From: an uncultured Prevotella sp.
GTDB lineage: Bacteria > Bacteroidota > Bacteroidia > Bacteroidales > Bacteroidaceae
Direction: 5' to 3'
Assembly (NCBI GenBank): GCA_947169185.1
Contig: CAMVOS010000001.1
Location: forward strand, 124,001 to 188,000
DNA length: 64,000 nt
The first letter of the stretch is position 1. Each line of letters begins with the position of its first letter. The notes below the pieces were generated by a model that was not told the DNA's origin, did no database searches, and saw nothing but the letters and a program-made list of their open reading frames with translations. Shown piece after piece: positions 1 through 8,850 of this stretch. The position numbers and the translations under genes are program-made.

Positions 1-1
1 C

Positions 2-1594
2 GCCATGAATGCCCTCTACCGTCCGGGACCTATGGACTATATTCCTTCGTTCATCGCGCGTAAGAATGGTAAGGAGGAGATCAAGTACGACATTCCTTGC
101 ATGGAGAAGTATCTGAAGGATACCTATGGCATCACCGTTTATCAGGAGCAGGTGATGTTGCTGTCGCGCCAATTGGCAGATTTTACGCGTGGTGAGAGCG
201 ATGCGCTGCGTAAGGCCATGGGTAAGAAGAAGAAGGATATCGTCGACGCCATGAAACCCAAATTCGTGGAAGGTGGCAAGAAGAATGGCCACGACCCCAA
301 GATACTGGAGAAGATATGGGCCGACTGGGAGAAGTTCGCTTCTTACGCCTTCAATAAGTCGCATGCTGCCTGCTATTCGTGGGTAGCCTACCAGACAGCC
401 TACCTGAAGGCCAATTATCCTGCTGAGTTTATGGCTGCCATTATGTCGAGGCGTCGCGACCAGATTACTGAAATCACCAAGCTGATGGACGAGTGTAAGC
501 AGATGGGTATCGACACGTTGGGACCTGATGTCAACGAGTCGTATCAGAAGTTTGGTGTTAATAAGAAGGGTGAGATACGTTTCGGACTGGCAGCGATAAA
601 AGGTATGGGTGACAATGTGGCACAGTCGATTATCGACGAACGCGAGAAAAATGGTCCCTATAAGGATATGTTCGACTTCGTGGAGCGTGTCAACTTCGCT
701 CAGGTCAATCGTAAGGCCTTTGAAGCCTTAGCGTTAAGTGGTGGCTTCGACTCGTTTGGCATCCGTCGTGAGGACTTCTTTGCCAAGAATGCCAAGGGCG
801 AAACATTCATCGATATCGTGATGCGCTATGGTCAGAACTATCAGACTGAGAAGCAGGAAGCACGCAATTCGCTGTTTGGCGCCTTTGACGATGTCGAGAT
901 TCAACGTCCTGTCGTGCCGAAGACGGAAGACCGCTGGAGTGACATCGAACGCCTGAATAAGGAGCGTGAACTGGTGGGTATCTACTTATCTGCTCATCCG
1001 CTGGACGAATACAGAATAGTGCTCGACAACCTTTGTAATACCCGTTGTCAGGAACTGGCTGACGTTGCCAAGTTGACTGATCGTGAGGATGTTATCATTG
1101 GTGGCATTGTGACAGCTGTGCGTACTGGCTTCACCAAGAACAGCAAGCCATATGGTATTGTCACGCTTGAAGACTTTGAAGGCTCAGGCGAACTGGCCTT
1201 GTTTGGTGAGGACTGGGGCGACAAGTCTGGCTTCTTCGCCATTGGTGCCTCCGTCTATATAACAGCTAAGTTGAAGCCGCGTTTCAGCTTTAACCCTGAT
1301 GGTCCGAAAGACCTGAAGATAACGGGTGTTGAGTTCCTGCAAACGGTGAAGGATAAGGCCATCGACCGTATCACCATTTCGATGTCTGCTGACTTGCTGA
1401 ACGAGCAGATTGTGATGGAGTTGAGTGAGCTGATAGCCGAGAATCCTGGCAAGACGAATCTGTTTGTTCAGTTGCACGATTCCACAGGCAAGAAACATGT
1501 GCTGTTGCATAGTACGACCAAGACTATTGACGTAAAGAGCAGCCTGATTCATTTCATTGAGCAGACACCAGCCTTGGACTATAAGATAAATTAA
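2..1594 (+). CDS. dnaE: DNA polymerase III alpha subunit, C-terminal part (5' end outside window)
   Basis: This is the replicative polymerase subunit that extends DNA at the fork. The frame is already open at the left edge, so the roughly 530 residues seen are the C-terminal part of a protein usually near 1,200 residues. The first visible residues (NALYRPGPM) belong to the polymerase core. The helix-hairpin-helix segment FGLAAIKGMGDNVAQSI follows near residue 200. An OB-fold-like segment (IIGGIVTAVRTGFTKNSKPY) lies near residue 365. The catalytic aspartates would lie upstream and cannot be checked. The stop codon falls inside a heptamer repeat array. trxA follows on the same strand after about 110 bp. 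The assignment is secure; the partial status is certain. Confidence 0.96.
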   Translation, partial: AMNALYRPGPMDYIPSFIARKNGKEEIKYDIPCMEKYLKDTYGITVYQEQVMLLSRQLADFTRGESDALRKAMGKKKKDIVDAMKPKFVEGGKKNGHDPKILEKIWADWEKFASYAFNKSHAACYSWVAYQTAYLKANYPAEFMAAIMSRRRDQITEITKLMDECKQMGIDTLGPDVNESYQKFGVNKKGEIRFGLAAIKGMGDNVAQSIIDEREKNGPYKDMFDFVERVNFAQVNRKAFEALALSGGFDSFGIRREDFFAKNAKGETFIDIVMRYGQNYQTEKQEARNSLFGAFDDVEIQRPVVPKTEDRWSDIERLNKERELVGIYLSAHPLDEYRIVLDNLCNTRCQELADVAKLTDREDVIIGGIVTAVRTGFTKNSKPYGIVTLEDFEGSGELALFGEDWGDKSGFFAIGASVYITAKLKPRFSFNPDGPKDLKITGVEFLQTVKDKAIDRITISMSADLLNEQIVMELSELIAENPGKTNLFVQLHDSTGKKHVLLHSTTKTIDVKSSLIHFIEQTPALDYKIN

Positions 1595-1617
1595 AGATTA
1601 AAGATGAAAGATTAAAA
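1590..1617. repeat. Heptamer array, four units, spanning the dnaE stop codon
   Basis: Units read ATTAAAG, ATTAAAG, ATGAAAG, ATTAAAA. The TAA stop of dnaE (1592-1594) lies inside the first unit. Members of the same unit family occur at 7243, 30273, 40481, 51227 and 57069. Confidence 0.85.
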
Positions 1618-1671
1618 ATTCAGAAAAGTCTTTGGCATGGTATTTGCAGCAGAGTAATTGAGAAATAATTG

Positions 1672-1700
1672 TAAATAGTAAATTGTTAAATTGTAAATTG
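1672..1700. repeat. TAAATTG-type heptamer array upstream of trxA
   Basis: Units TAAATAG, TAAATTG, TTAAATTG and TAAATTG end a few bases before the trxA start. This is a different unit from the array that follows dnaE. No clear TAnnTTTG box is visible in the 1595-1705 spacer. Confidence 0.75.
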
Positions 1701-1705
1701 CTATT

Positions 1706-2020
1706 ATGGAAGTAACAATCACAAGTGAGAATTTTGAGAGCCTGAAGAATGGCGAACAGCCATTAGTTGTTGATTTCTGGGCAACATGGTGTGGTCCTTG
1801 CCGTATGGTGGGTCCCGTGATTTCTGAACTTGCAGAGGAGTACGATGGCCGTATCGTCGTCGGCAAGTGCGATGTAGAGGAGAACGAGGATATTGCCATG
1901 GAGTTTGGTATCCGCAACATCCCCACCATTATCTTCTTCAAGGGTGGACAGATTGTCGACAAGCTTGTTGGCGCCCAGGCTAAGGCCCGTATTCAGGAAA
2001 AGTTCGACGCCTTGTTGTAA
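1706..2020 (+). CDS. trxA: Thioredoxin
   Basis: This small cytoplasmic disulfide reductase serves ribonucleotide reductase, methionine sulfoxide reductases and protein thiols. The protein has 104 residues, normal for the family. It carries the WCGPC active site at residues 28-32 and the cis-proline segment NIPTI in the second half of the fold. No signal peptide is present, so it is the cytosolic form. It is convergent with tsaE, with only two bases between the stop codons and no separate terminator. It lies downstream of dnaE but the spacer carries repeats, so co-transcription is uncertain. Confidence 0.97.
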   Translation: MEVTITSENFESLKNGEQPLVVDFWATWCGPCRMVGPVISELAEEYDGRIVVGKCDVEENEDIAMEFGIRNIPTIIFFKGGQIVDKLVGAQAKARIQEKFDALL

Positions 2021-2022
2021 TA

Positions 2023-2451
2023 TCAGAACGTAACAAGGCGACTCCCGTCTTCCTGCTCGATAATGCTGACATGTACGGCATCGTCGGGCAGGATTTCTTC
2101 TATCAGCTCTGGCCATTCTATAAAGCATAGTGCACCGCTGTAAAAGTAGTCCTCATAGCCCATGTCGTACACCTCTTCGAGTTTCTTGATGCGGTAAAAG
2201 TCGAAGTGGTAGATGGTGGAGAGTGAAGGGAGGAAGGTAGAGGGCGCTGCCGTGTACTCGTTGATGATGGCAAAGGTGGGTGACGTAATGACGTCTTCGA
2301 CACCTAACTCCTCGCAGATGGCTTTGACGAACGTTGTCTTGCCTGCGCCCATCTTGCCATAGAAGGCAAACACGTGGTGGTCGCCGATGTTTCCAATAAA
2401 TTCGCGAGCAGCCTCGCGGATGTGTTCTATGTTGTTGATTTTGATTTCCAT
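2023..2451 (-). CDS. tsaE: tRNA threonylcarbamoyladenosine biosynthesis ATPase TsaE
   Basis: TsaE is the P-loop ATPase that works with TsaB and TsaD to make t6A37 on ANN-decoding tRNAs. The protein has 142 residues. A Walker A motif (GKMGAGKTT, residues 32-40), the family motif [10 protein letters not shown] near residues 58-66 and an acidic strand ending in FIEWPE are visible. It is the last gene of the minus-strand run aroA-porW-porX-tsaE and is separated from porX by an octamer repeat array. A housekeeping role is clear, and its position beside secretion regulators need not imply a functional link. Confidence 0.95.
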   Translation of the reverse strand: MEIKINNIEHIREAAREFIGNIGDHHVFAFYGKMGAGKTTFVKAICEELGVEDVITSPTFAIINEYTAAPSTFLPSLSTIYHFDFYRIKKLEEVYDMGYEDYFYSGALCFIEWPELIEEILPDDAVHVSIIEQEDGSRLVTF

Positions 2452-2464
2452 TGTTCTTTTGATA

Positions 2465-2496
2465 TTTCGATGTTTCGATGCTTCGATGTTCCGAAA
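2465..2496. repeat. TTTCGATG octamer array between porX and tsaE
   Basis: Units TTTCGATG, TTTCGATG, CTTCGATG and TTCCGAAA have a strict 8-bp step. The same unit recurs at 4051-4098 and, in reverse complement, at 15795-15818. Confidence 0.85.
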
Positions 2497-2499
2497 TGA

Positions 2500-4044
2500 T
2501 TATCGTTTCCGTTTCATGGTGATAATCGGAATCACCATCTCTTCCATTGATATGCCTCCGTGTTGGAAGGTGTTACGATAGTAGCTGACGTAATAGTTGT
2601 AGTTGTTGGGGTAGGCGAAGAAGTCGTCGCCTGTTGCAAACACGTAGCTTGTCGAGATGTTGGGCGTTGGCAGCATGGCTTTGCGTGGTTCCTTGATGAC
2701 AAAGAGGTCCTTCGAGTCGTAAGCCAGATTCTTGCCTAACTTGTAGCGCAGGTTGGTGTTGGTGTTGCGGTCACCGATAATCTTCACGGGATTGTTGGTG
2801 CGTATCGAACCATGGTCGGTGGTAATGATGACACGATAGTCTGTCTGTGCCAATTGGCGGAACAGGTCGGCAATGACAGAATGGCGGAACCACGACAGCG
2901 TGATCGATCGATAGGCCGACTCGTTGTTAGCCAGTTCGCGTACCATTCTCGACTCCGTACGGGCATGGCTGAGCATATCGATGAAATTGAACACTACCAC
3001 GTTCAGGTCATTCTTCTCCAGCATGTTCAGCTGTTGTACCAGCTTTTCAGCCTCTGTCGATGTATTGATCTTACGATATGAGAAGGTGTTCTTACGACGA
3101 TAGCGCTCCAGCTGTGTCTGGATCAGCGGTTCCTCGTTCAGGTTCTTGCCTTCCTCCTCGTCCTCGTCGACCCACAGGTCAGGGAACATCTTGGCAATCT
3201 GGTCGGGCATCAAGCCTGAGAAGATAGCGTTGCGGGCATACTGTGTAGCGGTGGGCAGAATGCTGCAATACAGGTCTTCGTCAATGGTGAAGTCCGAGGC
3301 CAGCTCCTGCTCCAGCATCTTCCACTGGTCGTAACGGAAGTTGTCGAGTACCACGAGGAATACCTTTTCGCCTTCGTTAAGCAAGGGGAATATCTTGGTC
3401 TTGAATATCTCGTTCGACATCATTGGATGTTCCTTGCCCTGCACCCAGTCCAGATAGTTCTTCTTAATGTATTTGGCAAAACCGCGGTTAGCCTCCTGCT
3501 TCTGCATCTCCAGCATCTCAGTCATCTGCGAGTCTGTCTGGCTCAGCTCCAGTTCCCAGCGCACCAGCTTGCGGTAGATGTCTGTCCAATCTTGCCAGTT
3601 GCTGCAGTCCATAATCTGCATCGATAGCTGTTGGAACTGTTGCTGATAGTTAGTCTGCACTGTTTCTGTCACGATTTCGCGACGGTGTATGTTCTTCTTC
3701 AGCGTCAGCAGTATCTGATTGGGATTGACGGGCTTGATGAGGTAGTCGGCAATCTGTTGTCCGATGGCCTGATTCATGATGTCTTCCTCCTCGCTCTTAG
3801 TTACCATCACCACAGGCGTTTGTGGCGACAACTCCTTAATGCGCTGCAACGTCTCAAGACCTGAGAGACCAGGCATCATCTCGTCGAGCAACACCAGGTC
3901 GAAGGTGCGGTTCTTGCACTCCTCAATGGCGTCAGTACCGTTGGTTACCGTCACCACCTCGTAACCTTTTTTCTCTAGGAACAGCAGATGGGCACGCAGC
4001 AGCTCCATCTCGTCGTCAGCCCAAAGTAATAAGCCGTTATTCAT
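2500..4044 (-). CDS. porX: PorX-type response regulator with PglZ (alkaline phosphatase-like) output domain
   Basis: PorX is the response regulator that pairs with PorY and activates type IX secretion genes in Bacteroidetes. The protein has 514 residues, the expected length. The receiver domain (about 1-120) keeps D10/D11, phospho-acceptor D54 in LVLLDEMMPG, T82 and K104. A linker follows, then the PglZ domain from about residue 210. That domain holds the metal-site segments LDNFRYDQW and TTDHGS, as in PorX proteins that hydrolyse cyclic and linear oligonucleotides. It sits directly downstream of porW, so two T9SS functions are adjacent. No DNA-binding domain is visible, as expected for PorX. 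Confidence 0.93.
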   Translation of the reverse strand: MNNGLLLWADDEMELLRAHLLFLEKKGYEVVTVTNGTDAIEECKNRTFDLVLLDEMMPGLSGLETLQRIKELSPQTPVVMVTKSEEEDIMNQAIGQQIADYLIKPVNPNQILLTLKKNIHRREIVTETVQTNYQQQFQQLSMQIMDCSNWQDWTDIYRKLVRWELELSQTDSQMTEMLEMQKQEANRGFAKYIKKNYLDWVQGKEHPMMSNEIFKTKIFPLLNEGEKVFLVVLDNFRYDQWKMLEQELASDFTIDEDLYCSILPTATQYARNAIFSGLMPDQIAKMFPDLWVDEDEEEGKNLNEEPLIQTQLERYRRKNTFSYRKINTSTEAEKLVQQLNMLEKNDLNVVVFNFIDMLSHARTESRMVRELANNESAYRSITLSWFRHSVIADLFRQLAQTDYRVIITTDHGSIRTNNPVKIIGDRNTNTNLRYKLGKNLAYDSKDLFVIKEPRKAMLPTPNISTSYVFATGDDFFAYPNNYNYYVSYYRNTFQHGGISMEEMVIPIITMKRKR

Positions 4045-4050
4045 ATTTTT

Positions 4051-4098
4051 TTTCGTTATTACGATGTTTCGATATTACGATATTTCGATGTTTCGATC
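4051..4098. repeat. Octamer array (TTTCGATG/TTACGATA), six units, between porW and porX
   Basis: Six consecutive 8-bp units: TTTCGTTA, TTACGATG, TTTCGATA, TTACGATA, TTTCGATG, TTTCGATC. It fills nearly the whole spacer between the porW stop and the porX start, so any porX leader would be made of repeat. Confidence 0.9.
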
Positions 4099-4103
4099 AT
4101 ATT

Positions 4104-7100
4104 TTACCAGAAGTCTTCGTCGAAGTCGGGGAAGTCGTTTGATTGCTGTACAGGACCATCGTTGAAGATGGGGTCGTCTGCAGGCTGTTGGTTCTCCGTC
4201 TTTGTCTCCTGGGCGTTTTTGTCTTCCTCCACTTCTTCCTCTTCGTCAGCCTCCTTTATGATGACGTCCGGCTCTTCGAGCAGTGGACGTGTGGTTATCT
4301 CGACAGGAGCTATCTGTTTTTCGAAGAATATCTCGTAGTCGTGGTAGCTGTATGTCGTACCCAGCAGGCGCAGGTTCTCTTCGCTGATGATAAGGCTGCG
4401 GCAGGCGTGAAGCATGGTGGCGAGTTTTCCTTCAACGGCATACAGCTGGCGTGCATACTGGCGTGCCTCGTCATAGTTGAGGAATCCGCTGATTAGCATA
4501 CGACACAGACCATTGGCATCCTGGTCTAGCTCGATGTCGAAGTTACGCACCAGGTAGTTCGAGAAGTTGTAGCGCGCCATCTCGAACAGCAGCTGGTTCT
4601 GATTCACGGAGTCAGGCTGGTATGCCAGCAGGAAGACGTATTTGGTCTCGCGCTCAAAGTGTAGCGTATCAGTTCTGGTGGAGTCGTTGGCCATGTCGAC
4701 AGCACGGCGCGACCAAACGTCGCCTATGTCGAATTTGCCGCCATGCAGTTGGCGTCCCTGCTGTACACCCTTGACAATCATACCTGCCAGCTCGGCTACG
4801 TCGCTCTGTGGATACTTGTCCACCACCTGTTGCAGACGTTCCGTACAGCCCTGAGCATCGCCTTGGTTCAGCAGGCTAAGACCTTCGACGAAGAGGAACT
4901 TCGGACGGTGTGCACCTAATGGGAAGCGGCTTTCCGACAACTGCGCGTTGGCATGTACCTCGTCGTAGCGATCCCCCTTGAAGGCATCGTAGGTCGCTGC
5001 ATACACGGAGTCTTCTATGTGTACGCCAAAGCGCTGGTTCTCTACGAAGTTGGGGTCGTTCAGCAGTATGGTCCACTGGCTTTCTGGATAGTCGCTCACC
5101 AGTCGTGCCAACGAGGCATCAGCCTGTTCCGTGCGCTGCTGGCGTGAGTAGAGCAGGAAGAGGTGGTAGAGTGCTTCGTCGTTATGTTCGTATGCAGGGA
5201 AGTCTGTCAGCAGACGGTTCAGCGTTCGCTCACATAGTGCGAGGTTGTCCAGCTTGTCCTTGAAGATGATGCCCGAGTGGAACAGTCCGTCTTGCAGGAG
5301 CAGATTGCTGGCCTCCACCTGTTCCTCGGTAAATGGAATCTGTGCCAGGTAGTATTCTCTGTTGTGCGGGTCGTTGGCCAGTGTGTCGGCAGCTTCAGCG
5401 GGCTTGATGTTAGCAGTGGTATCGCTGGGCGCAGCGACATCCTCAGCAGCACCGTCAGCTTGTGCAAGACTGTCCGCCTGCTCTGCCGTTTCAGGATTGG
5501 CCATCACTACCGTCTTGTTCAGACGCTGCCAGTCGTCAGCATTCTCACGTTTACCCCATTGCTGTTCGAAGGTCCGCTTACCTTGGTTCACAGTCTGTGG
5601 ATTATAGAAGTACCAAAGGCCATTACCTGTAGTCGGTGCTGTTGTGGGTGTTGTAGGACGATTGGTCTGCTGGCGATTGCCTGTGGCAGCTTGTTTGGCT
5701 AACACCTTTTCTGCCTCAGCCTCCTCTTGGGCACGCTGTTCCTCCTTTTCTTTCTTTTTCAGGTCTTCTATCAGCTTGTCAATCACCTTCAGACGCTCCT
5801 CTTCTGGCATCTTGGCCAGTCGTTGCAGTGAGTCCTGCAACTCTACGGCACTGGTATGGGGCGCCAGATCGTCAAGCACCTTCGAACGGTACGACAGCTG
5901 TTCATAGTCCGCTCTGTCCTTGTCCAGCAGACCAATGGCCTCGCCATAGCAGCGTTGAGCGTCGCTATATTTCTCGCGCTGCCAGTAGATATTGCCCAGG
6001 GTGAGCAACAGCACACCCTTCTCGATACCACTGCGGGTGGCTTTCTTGGCACCTTTCTCGTAAGCTTCTATGGCTTGCAGCGTGTCCTTTTGCGCCATGT
6101 AGATGTTGCCAATGGCATAGTACACCTGGTCGAGATAGTCTTTGTTGTTGTCTGATGAAGCCATGCGCTTCAGACGACCTATCATGCGTTTGGCATTACC
6201 CTCAGCCATGACCTCTGTTTGGGCGATGCGGGCATTGAACTCCAGCTCGTAGGGTGGGTTCAGGCGTGTCACGTGGCGGAATGCCTTATAGGCCTCTTCA
6301 CGATTGCCCTGACGGGCCTGCAACTGTCCCATTAGGAACCATTCGCGTGCCTTCTGCTTGCGTCGCTTCTCGTGTTTGATGACCTGACGCAGGTAGGGGA
6401 TGGCCTGCTCGTATTGTTCACTGCGCAGATAGTAGTCAGCCATCGTGAAATCCCAGTCCTTACGCGCTCTGAAGTGCATGCTGTCGCGACGCTGCTTCAG
6501 GATGATGTCCTCGGCATCGTATAGCCAGTCCAGCTCAACATAGCTCTTGGCCTGCCAGGCACGTGCGATGCCTAGGATGGCGGGTTGCGTGGAATACAGA
6601 CGCGTCATGTACGAGAAGGTGGCAGCAGCCTCTTCAAACAGTCCCTGCTGGAACTGCGACTTACCCATCAGCAGCCATGCGTGCCAAAGGAAGGGGTTGT
6701 ACTCCTTACGCGAGAGCCACTCGATGTCCTTCTGCGTCTTCCGTCGTCCTTTGCTCCATTCCGGACGAGTCTTGATGCTGTGTTGCTTGATGGCTTTCTG
6801 CGACTTTTCTATAGCACGGTCGAAATTGCCCTTGCCCAATTCGCGGCTCTGCTTGTTGGCTACGGCATAGAGTGGCAACAGCTCCGTATGGTTGTCTTTG
6901 TTGCCGTTCTCTTTCTCGATGGTGCCGTCTATGAAGGCTTGCTGACCATTATAGTAGGTGTTGTAGCGGGCATTGAACGAGTGCCACCAACGGCTTTGTG
7001 GCGTATTCTTCTTGGTGCTACAGCTTGTCAGTACCAACAATATCAGCAACACGTGACAAGCTTTCTTGCCCTTGTCGATGACATCCGCCAGCTTACAGTC

Positions 7101-7232
7101 GCTTCTGCTGCTGCACGAGGCACAGTCGCCCTCCTTCTGCACGATAGGCTCGTCCTTGCCCCCTATCGAGAATAGGGCAGCAACGGCGCCAAGCACCACC
7201 AGCGATATGACGACTATTAACAAGAAATCCAT
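4104..7232 (-). CDS. porW: PorW/SprE-like TPR lipoprotein with an N-terminal Cys-rich membrane extension
   Basis: PorW/SprE proteins are TPR lipoproteins needed for type IX secretion and gliding. The segment from residue 61 (VLLILLVLTSC, lipobox Cys71) followed by STKKN and RWWHSFNARYNTYYNG is the typical start of this family. It is followed by many TPR-like helix pairs, a K/E-rich coiled coil near residues 480-520 and an acidic C-terminus. In front lie 60 extra residues with a transmembrane helix (4-22) and a four-cysteine patch (CASCSSRSDC). These look like a separate small membrane protein fused in frame. A GTG at 7052 could start the lipoprotein alone. The family call is good; the true start is open. 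Confidence 0.82.
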   Translation of the reverse strand: MDFLLIVVISLVVLGAVAALFSIGGKDEPIVQKEGDCASCSSRSDCKLADVIDKGKKACHVLLILLVLTSCSTKKNTPQSRWWHSFNARYNTYYNGQQAFIDGTIEKENGNKDNHTELLPLYAVANKQSRELGKGNFDRAIEKSQKAIKQHSIKTRPEWSKGRRKTQKDIEWLSRKEYNPFLWHAWLLMGKSQFQQGLFEEAAATFSYMTRLYSTQPAILGIARAWQAKSYVELDWLYDAEDIILKQRRDSMHFRARKDWDFTMADYYLRSEQYEQAIPYLRQVIKHEKRRKQKAREWFLMGQLQARQGNREEAYKAFRHVTRLNPPYELEFNARIAQTEVMAEGNAKRMIGRLKRMASSDNNKDYLDQVYYAIGNIYMAQKDTLQAIEAYEKGAKKATRSGIEKGVLLLTLGNIYWQREKYSDAQRCYGEAIGLLDKDRADYEQLSYRSKVLDDLAPHTSAVELQDSLQRLAKMPEEERLKVIDKLIEDLKKKEKEEQRAQEEAEAEKVLAKQAATGNRQQTNRPTTPTTAPTTGNGLWYFYNPQTVNQGKRTFEQQWGKRENADDWQRLNKTVVMANPETAEQADSLAQADGAAEDVAAPSDTTANIKPAEAADTLANDPHNREYYLAQIPFTEEQVEASNLLLQDGLFHSGIIFKDKLDNLALCERTLNRLLTDFPAYEHNDEALYHLFLLYSRQQRTEQADASLARLVSDYPESQWTILLNDPNFVENQRFGVHIEDSVYAATYDAFKGDRYDEVHANAQLSESRFPLGAHRPKFLFVEGLSLLNQGDAQGCTERLQQVVDKYPQSDVAELAGMIVKGVQQGRQLHGGKFDIGDVWSRRAVDMANDSTRTDTLHFERETKYVFLLAYQPDSVNQNQLLFEMARYNFSNYLVRNFDIELDQDANGLCRMLISGFLNYDEARQYARQLYAVEGKLATMLHACRSLIISEENLRLLGTTYSYHDYEIFFEKQIAPVEITTRPLLEEPDVIIKEADEEEEVEEDKNAQETKTENQQPADDPIFNDGPVQQSNDFPDFDEDFW

Positions 7233-7242
7233 TTCTACGCTT

Positions 7243-7297
7243 TAATCTTCCAATCTTATAATCTTAATCTTTCATTTTTTATCTTTCATCTTTAATC
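7243..7297. repeat. Heptamer array between aroA and porW, encoding the aroA C-terminus
   Basis: On the minus strand the units read GATTAAA, GATGAAA, GATAAAA, AATGAAA, GATTAAG and further degenerate copies. The last AroA residues (EIKDER) and its stop codon are written in repeat units. Confidence 0.85.
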
Positions 7298-8535
7298 TCA
7301 AAGCCTGCTTGGCAGATGTCTTCCCAAAACTTCGGATACGACTTCGTCACCACTTGCGGATTGTTGATGACCAGTCCGTCGAAACGCAGGGCTGCAGGTG
7401 CAAAGGCCAGTGCCATGCGGTGGTCTTCGTAGGTGTCGATGCCTGCTTCCAGTGACGGTTCACAGCGTTCACCGTCCCATATCAGCTCACTGTCGTTTTT
7501 ACTGCGTATCACGTAGCCCAGCTTCCTCATCTCCGTCTTCATGGCCTCGATGCGGTCTGTCTCCTTGATTTTCAGCGTCGAGAGTCCTGTGAAGTGGAAG
7601 GGAACGTTCATCAGCGCACAGCATACCACGAAGGTCTGAGCCAGGTCGGGCGAGTTCACGAAGTTATACTCCAGCCGTGGCACGCAGCGTCCTGAGTGTT
7701 TCAGCGTCACCGTCGTGGGCACCCCAGGCTTTTTCGTCTCGAAGGTCGTCTTCACCCCCAGCAGGCTGAACAGGTAGCGCACCTGTGAGTCGCCCTGTTT
7801 CGAACCGTCCGTCAGCCCTTCCAGCTTGATGACGTCGTCGATGTTGTTGGTCAGCGCCATCATCTCGTACCAGTACGATGCCGCACTCCAGTCGTTCTCC
7901 GTCAGGTAGGGTCTGGCCTTGTAGGGCTGTGGCTCTACGACGATGGTGTCATAGTCGCTCCATTCTGCGTCAGCTCCGAATTCGCGCATCGTCCACAGCG
8001 TCAGGTCTATGTATGGGCGCGATATGACGTTGCCAGTCATGTGCAGCGTCAAGCCGTTTTTCAGGTTCGGACCAATCATCAGCAGGGCCGATATGAACTG
8101 CGAACTGATGTTGCCAGCCACCTCCAGCAGGCCGCCTTCCAGCGCCCGACCTTTGATGCGGAGTGGGGGATAGCCCTCCTCGCCAGCATACTCTATGTGT
8201 GCACCCAGACGGCGCAGGGCGTCTACCAGGATACCTATCGGACGATGGCGCATACGCTCCGTTCCGGTCAGCACGTGTTCCTCGCCATCCTTGACGGACA
8301 GGTAGGCTGTCATGAAGCGCATGGCGGTACCAGCTGCTTTGATGTTTATCTCGTAGGGATTGTTGTTCAGCGCATCGACGATGACTTCCGTGTCGTCACA
8401 GTCTGACAAATTGCTGGGGCGCGTCTGTCCTCCCGTCAGTGCATGAATCACCAATACTCTGTTGCTGATGCTTTTTGAGGCAGGCAGTTGGGCAGTGTGT
8501 TGCAGCACCTTTGGTGCTTTTATCTTATATTGCAT
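7279..8535 (-). CDS. aroA: 3-phosphoshikimate 1-carboxyvinyltransferase (EPSP synthase)
   Basis: This enzyme transfers the enolpyruvyl group of PEP to shikimate-3-phosphate on the way to chorismate. The protein has 418 residues. The phosphate-binding motif KSISNR is near residue 20 and GTAMRFMTAYL near residue 86. The catalytic aspartate segment NSPDLAQTF and the conserved KIKETDRIEAM follow in the second domain. It is the first gene of the minus-strand group and has its own promoter at 8573-8604. The final residues are encoded by a heptamer array, so the C-terminal tail probably varies between strains. Confidence 0.95.
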   Translation of the reverse strand: MQYKIKAPKVLQHTAQLPASKSISNRVLVIHALTGGQTRPSNLSDCDDTEVIVDALNNNPYEINIKAAGTAMRFMTAYLSVKDGEEHVLTGTERMRHRPIGILVDALRRLGAHIEYAGEEGYPPLRIKGRALEGGLLEVAGNISSQFISALLMIGPNLKNGLTLHMTGNVISRPYIDLTLWTMREFGADAEWSDYDTIVVEPQPYKARPYLTENDWSAASYWYEMMALTNNIDDVIKLEGLTDGSKQGDSQVRYLFSLLGVKTTFETKKPGVPTTVTLKHSGRCVPRLEYNFVNSPDLAQTFVVCCALMNVPFHFTGLSTLKIKETDRIEAMKTEMRKLGYVIRSKNDSELIWDGERCEPSLEAGIDTYEDHRMALAFAPAALRFDGLVINNPQVVTKSYPKFWEDICQAGFEIKDER

Positions 8536-8572
8536 ATATCGCGTGTGAAACCTTGTTTATATAAATAACTCG

Positions 8573-8604
8573 CAAATTTACAAATTATTTGATGAAAGAC
8601 CAAA
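8573..8604 (-). promoter_or_regulatory. Bacteroidetes promoter for aroA-porW-porX-tsaE
   Basis: On the minus strand a -33 TTTG (8601-8604) and a -7 TAAATTTG (8573-8580) are separated by exactly 20 bases. The transcript would start about 30 nt upstream of aroA. Confidence 0.75.
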
Positions 8605-8670
8605 GAAAATCACGATTTATAAAGATTTTTTCGCAAAAAGATGCCTAAAACAAAAAAACATGGCAATAAA

Positions 8671-8702
8671 TTTGGTCATTTCAAAAATACTTCGTACCTT
8701 TG
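8671..8702 (+). promoter_or_regulatory. Promoter for tRNA-Pro
   Basis: TTTG at 8671-8674, a 20-base spacer and TACCTTTG at 8695-8702 match the Bacteroidetes sigma factor consensus fully. It is placed about 30 bp before the tRNA. Confidence 0.8.
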
Positions 8703-8732
8703 CAGCGCTTTTCAAGGAAGGCACCAAATGAT

Positions 8733-8808
8733 CGGGATTTAGCGCAGTTGGTAGCGCACACGTCTGGGGGGCGCGAGGTCGCTGGTTCGAGTCCAGTAAT
8801 CCCGACCA
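8733..8808 (+). tRNA. tRNA-Pro (anticodon GGG)
   Basis: A 76-nt cloverleaf with encoded CCA. The acceptor stem CGGGATT pairs fully with AATCCCG, and the discriminator is A. The D stem GCGC/GCGC encloses AGTTGGTA. The anticodon loop CTGGGGG places GGG at positions 34-36. The T arm GCTGG-TTCGAGT-CCAGT is standard with one G-U pair. The anticodon stem CACGT/GCGCG carries an A-C mismatch at 28-42 and a T-G pair at 31-39. It has its own promoter and an intrinsic terminator. The start of a recombinase gene lies 124 bp downstream. Confidence 0.95.
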
Positions 8809-8812
8809 AAGA

Positions 8813-8850
8813 AAGAGGCTGAGAATCAAACGATTCTCGGTCTTTTTTCT
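8813..8850 (+). terminator. Intrinsic terminator after tRNA-Pro
   Basis: The stem GAGAATC (8821-8827) with loop AAAC and GATTCTC (8832-8838) is extended outward by weaker pairs and followed by a long T-rich tract. Confidence 0.85.
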
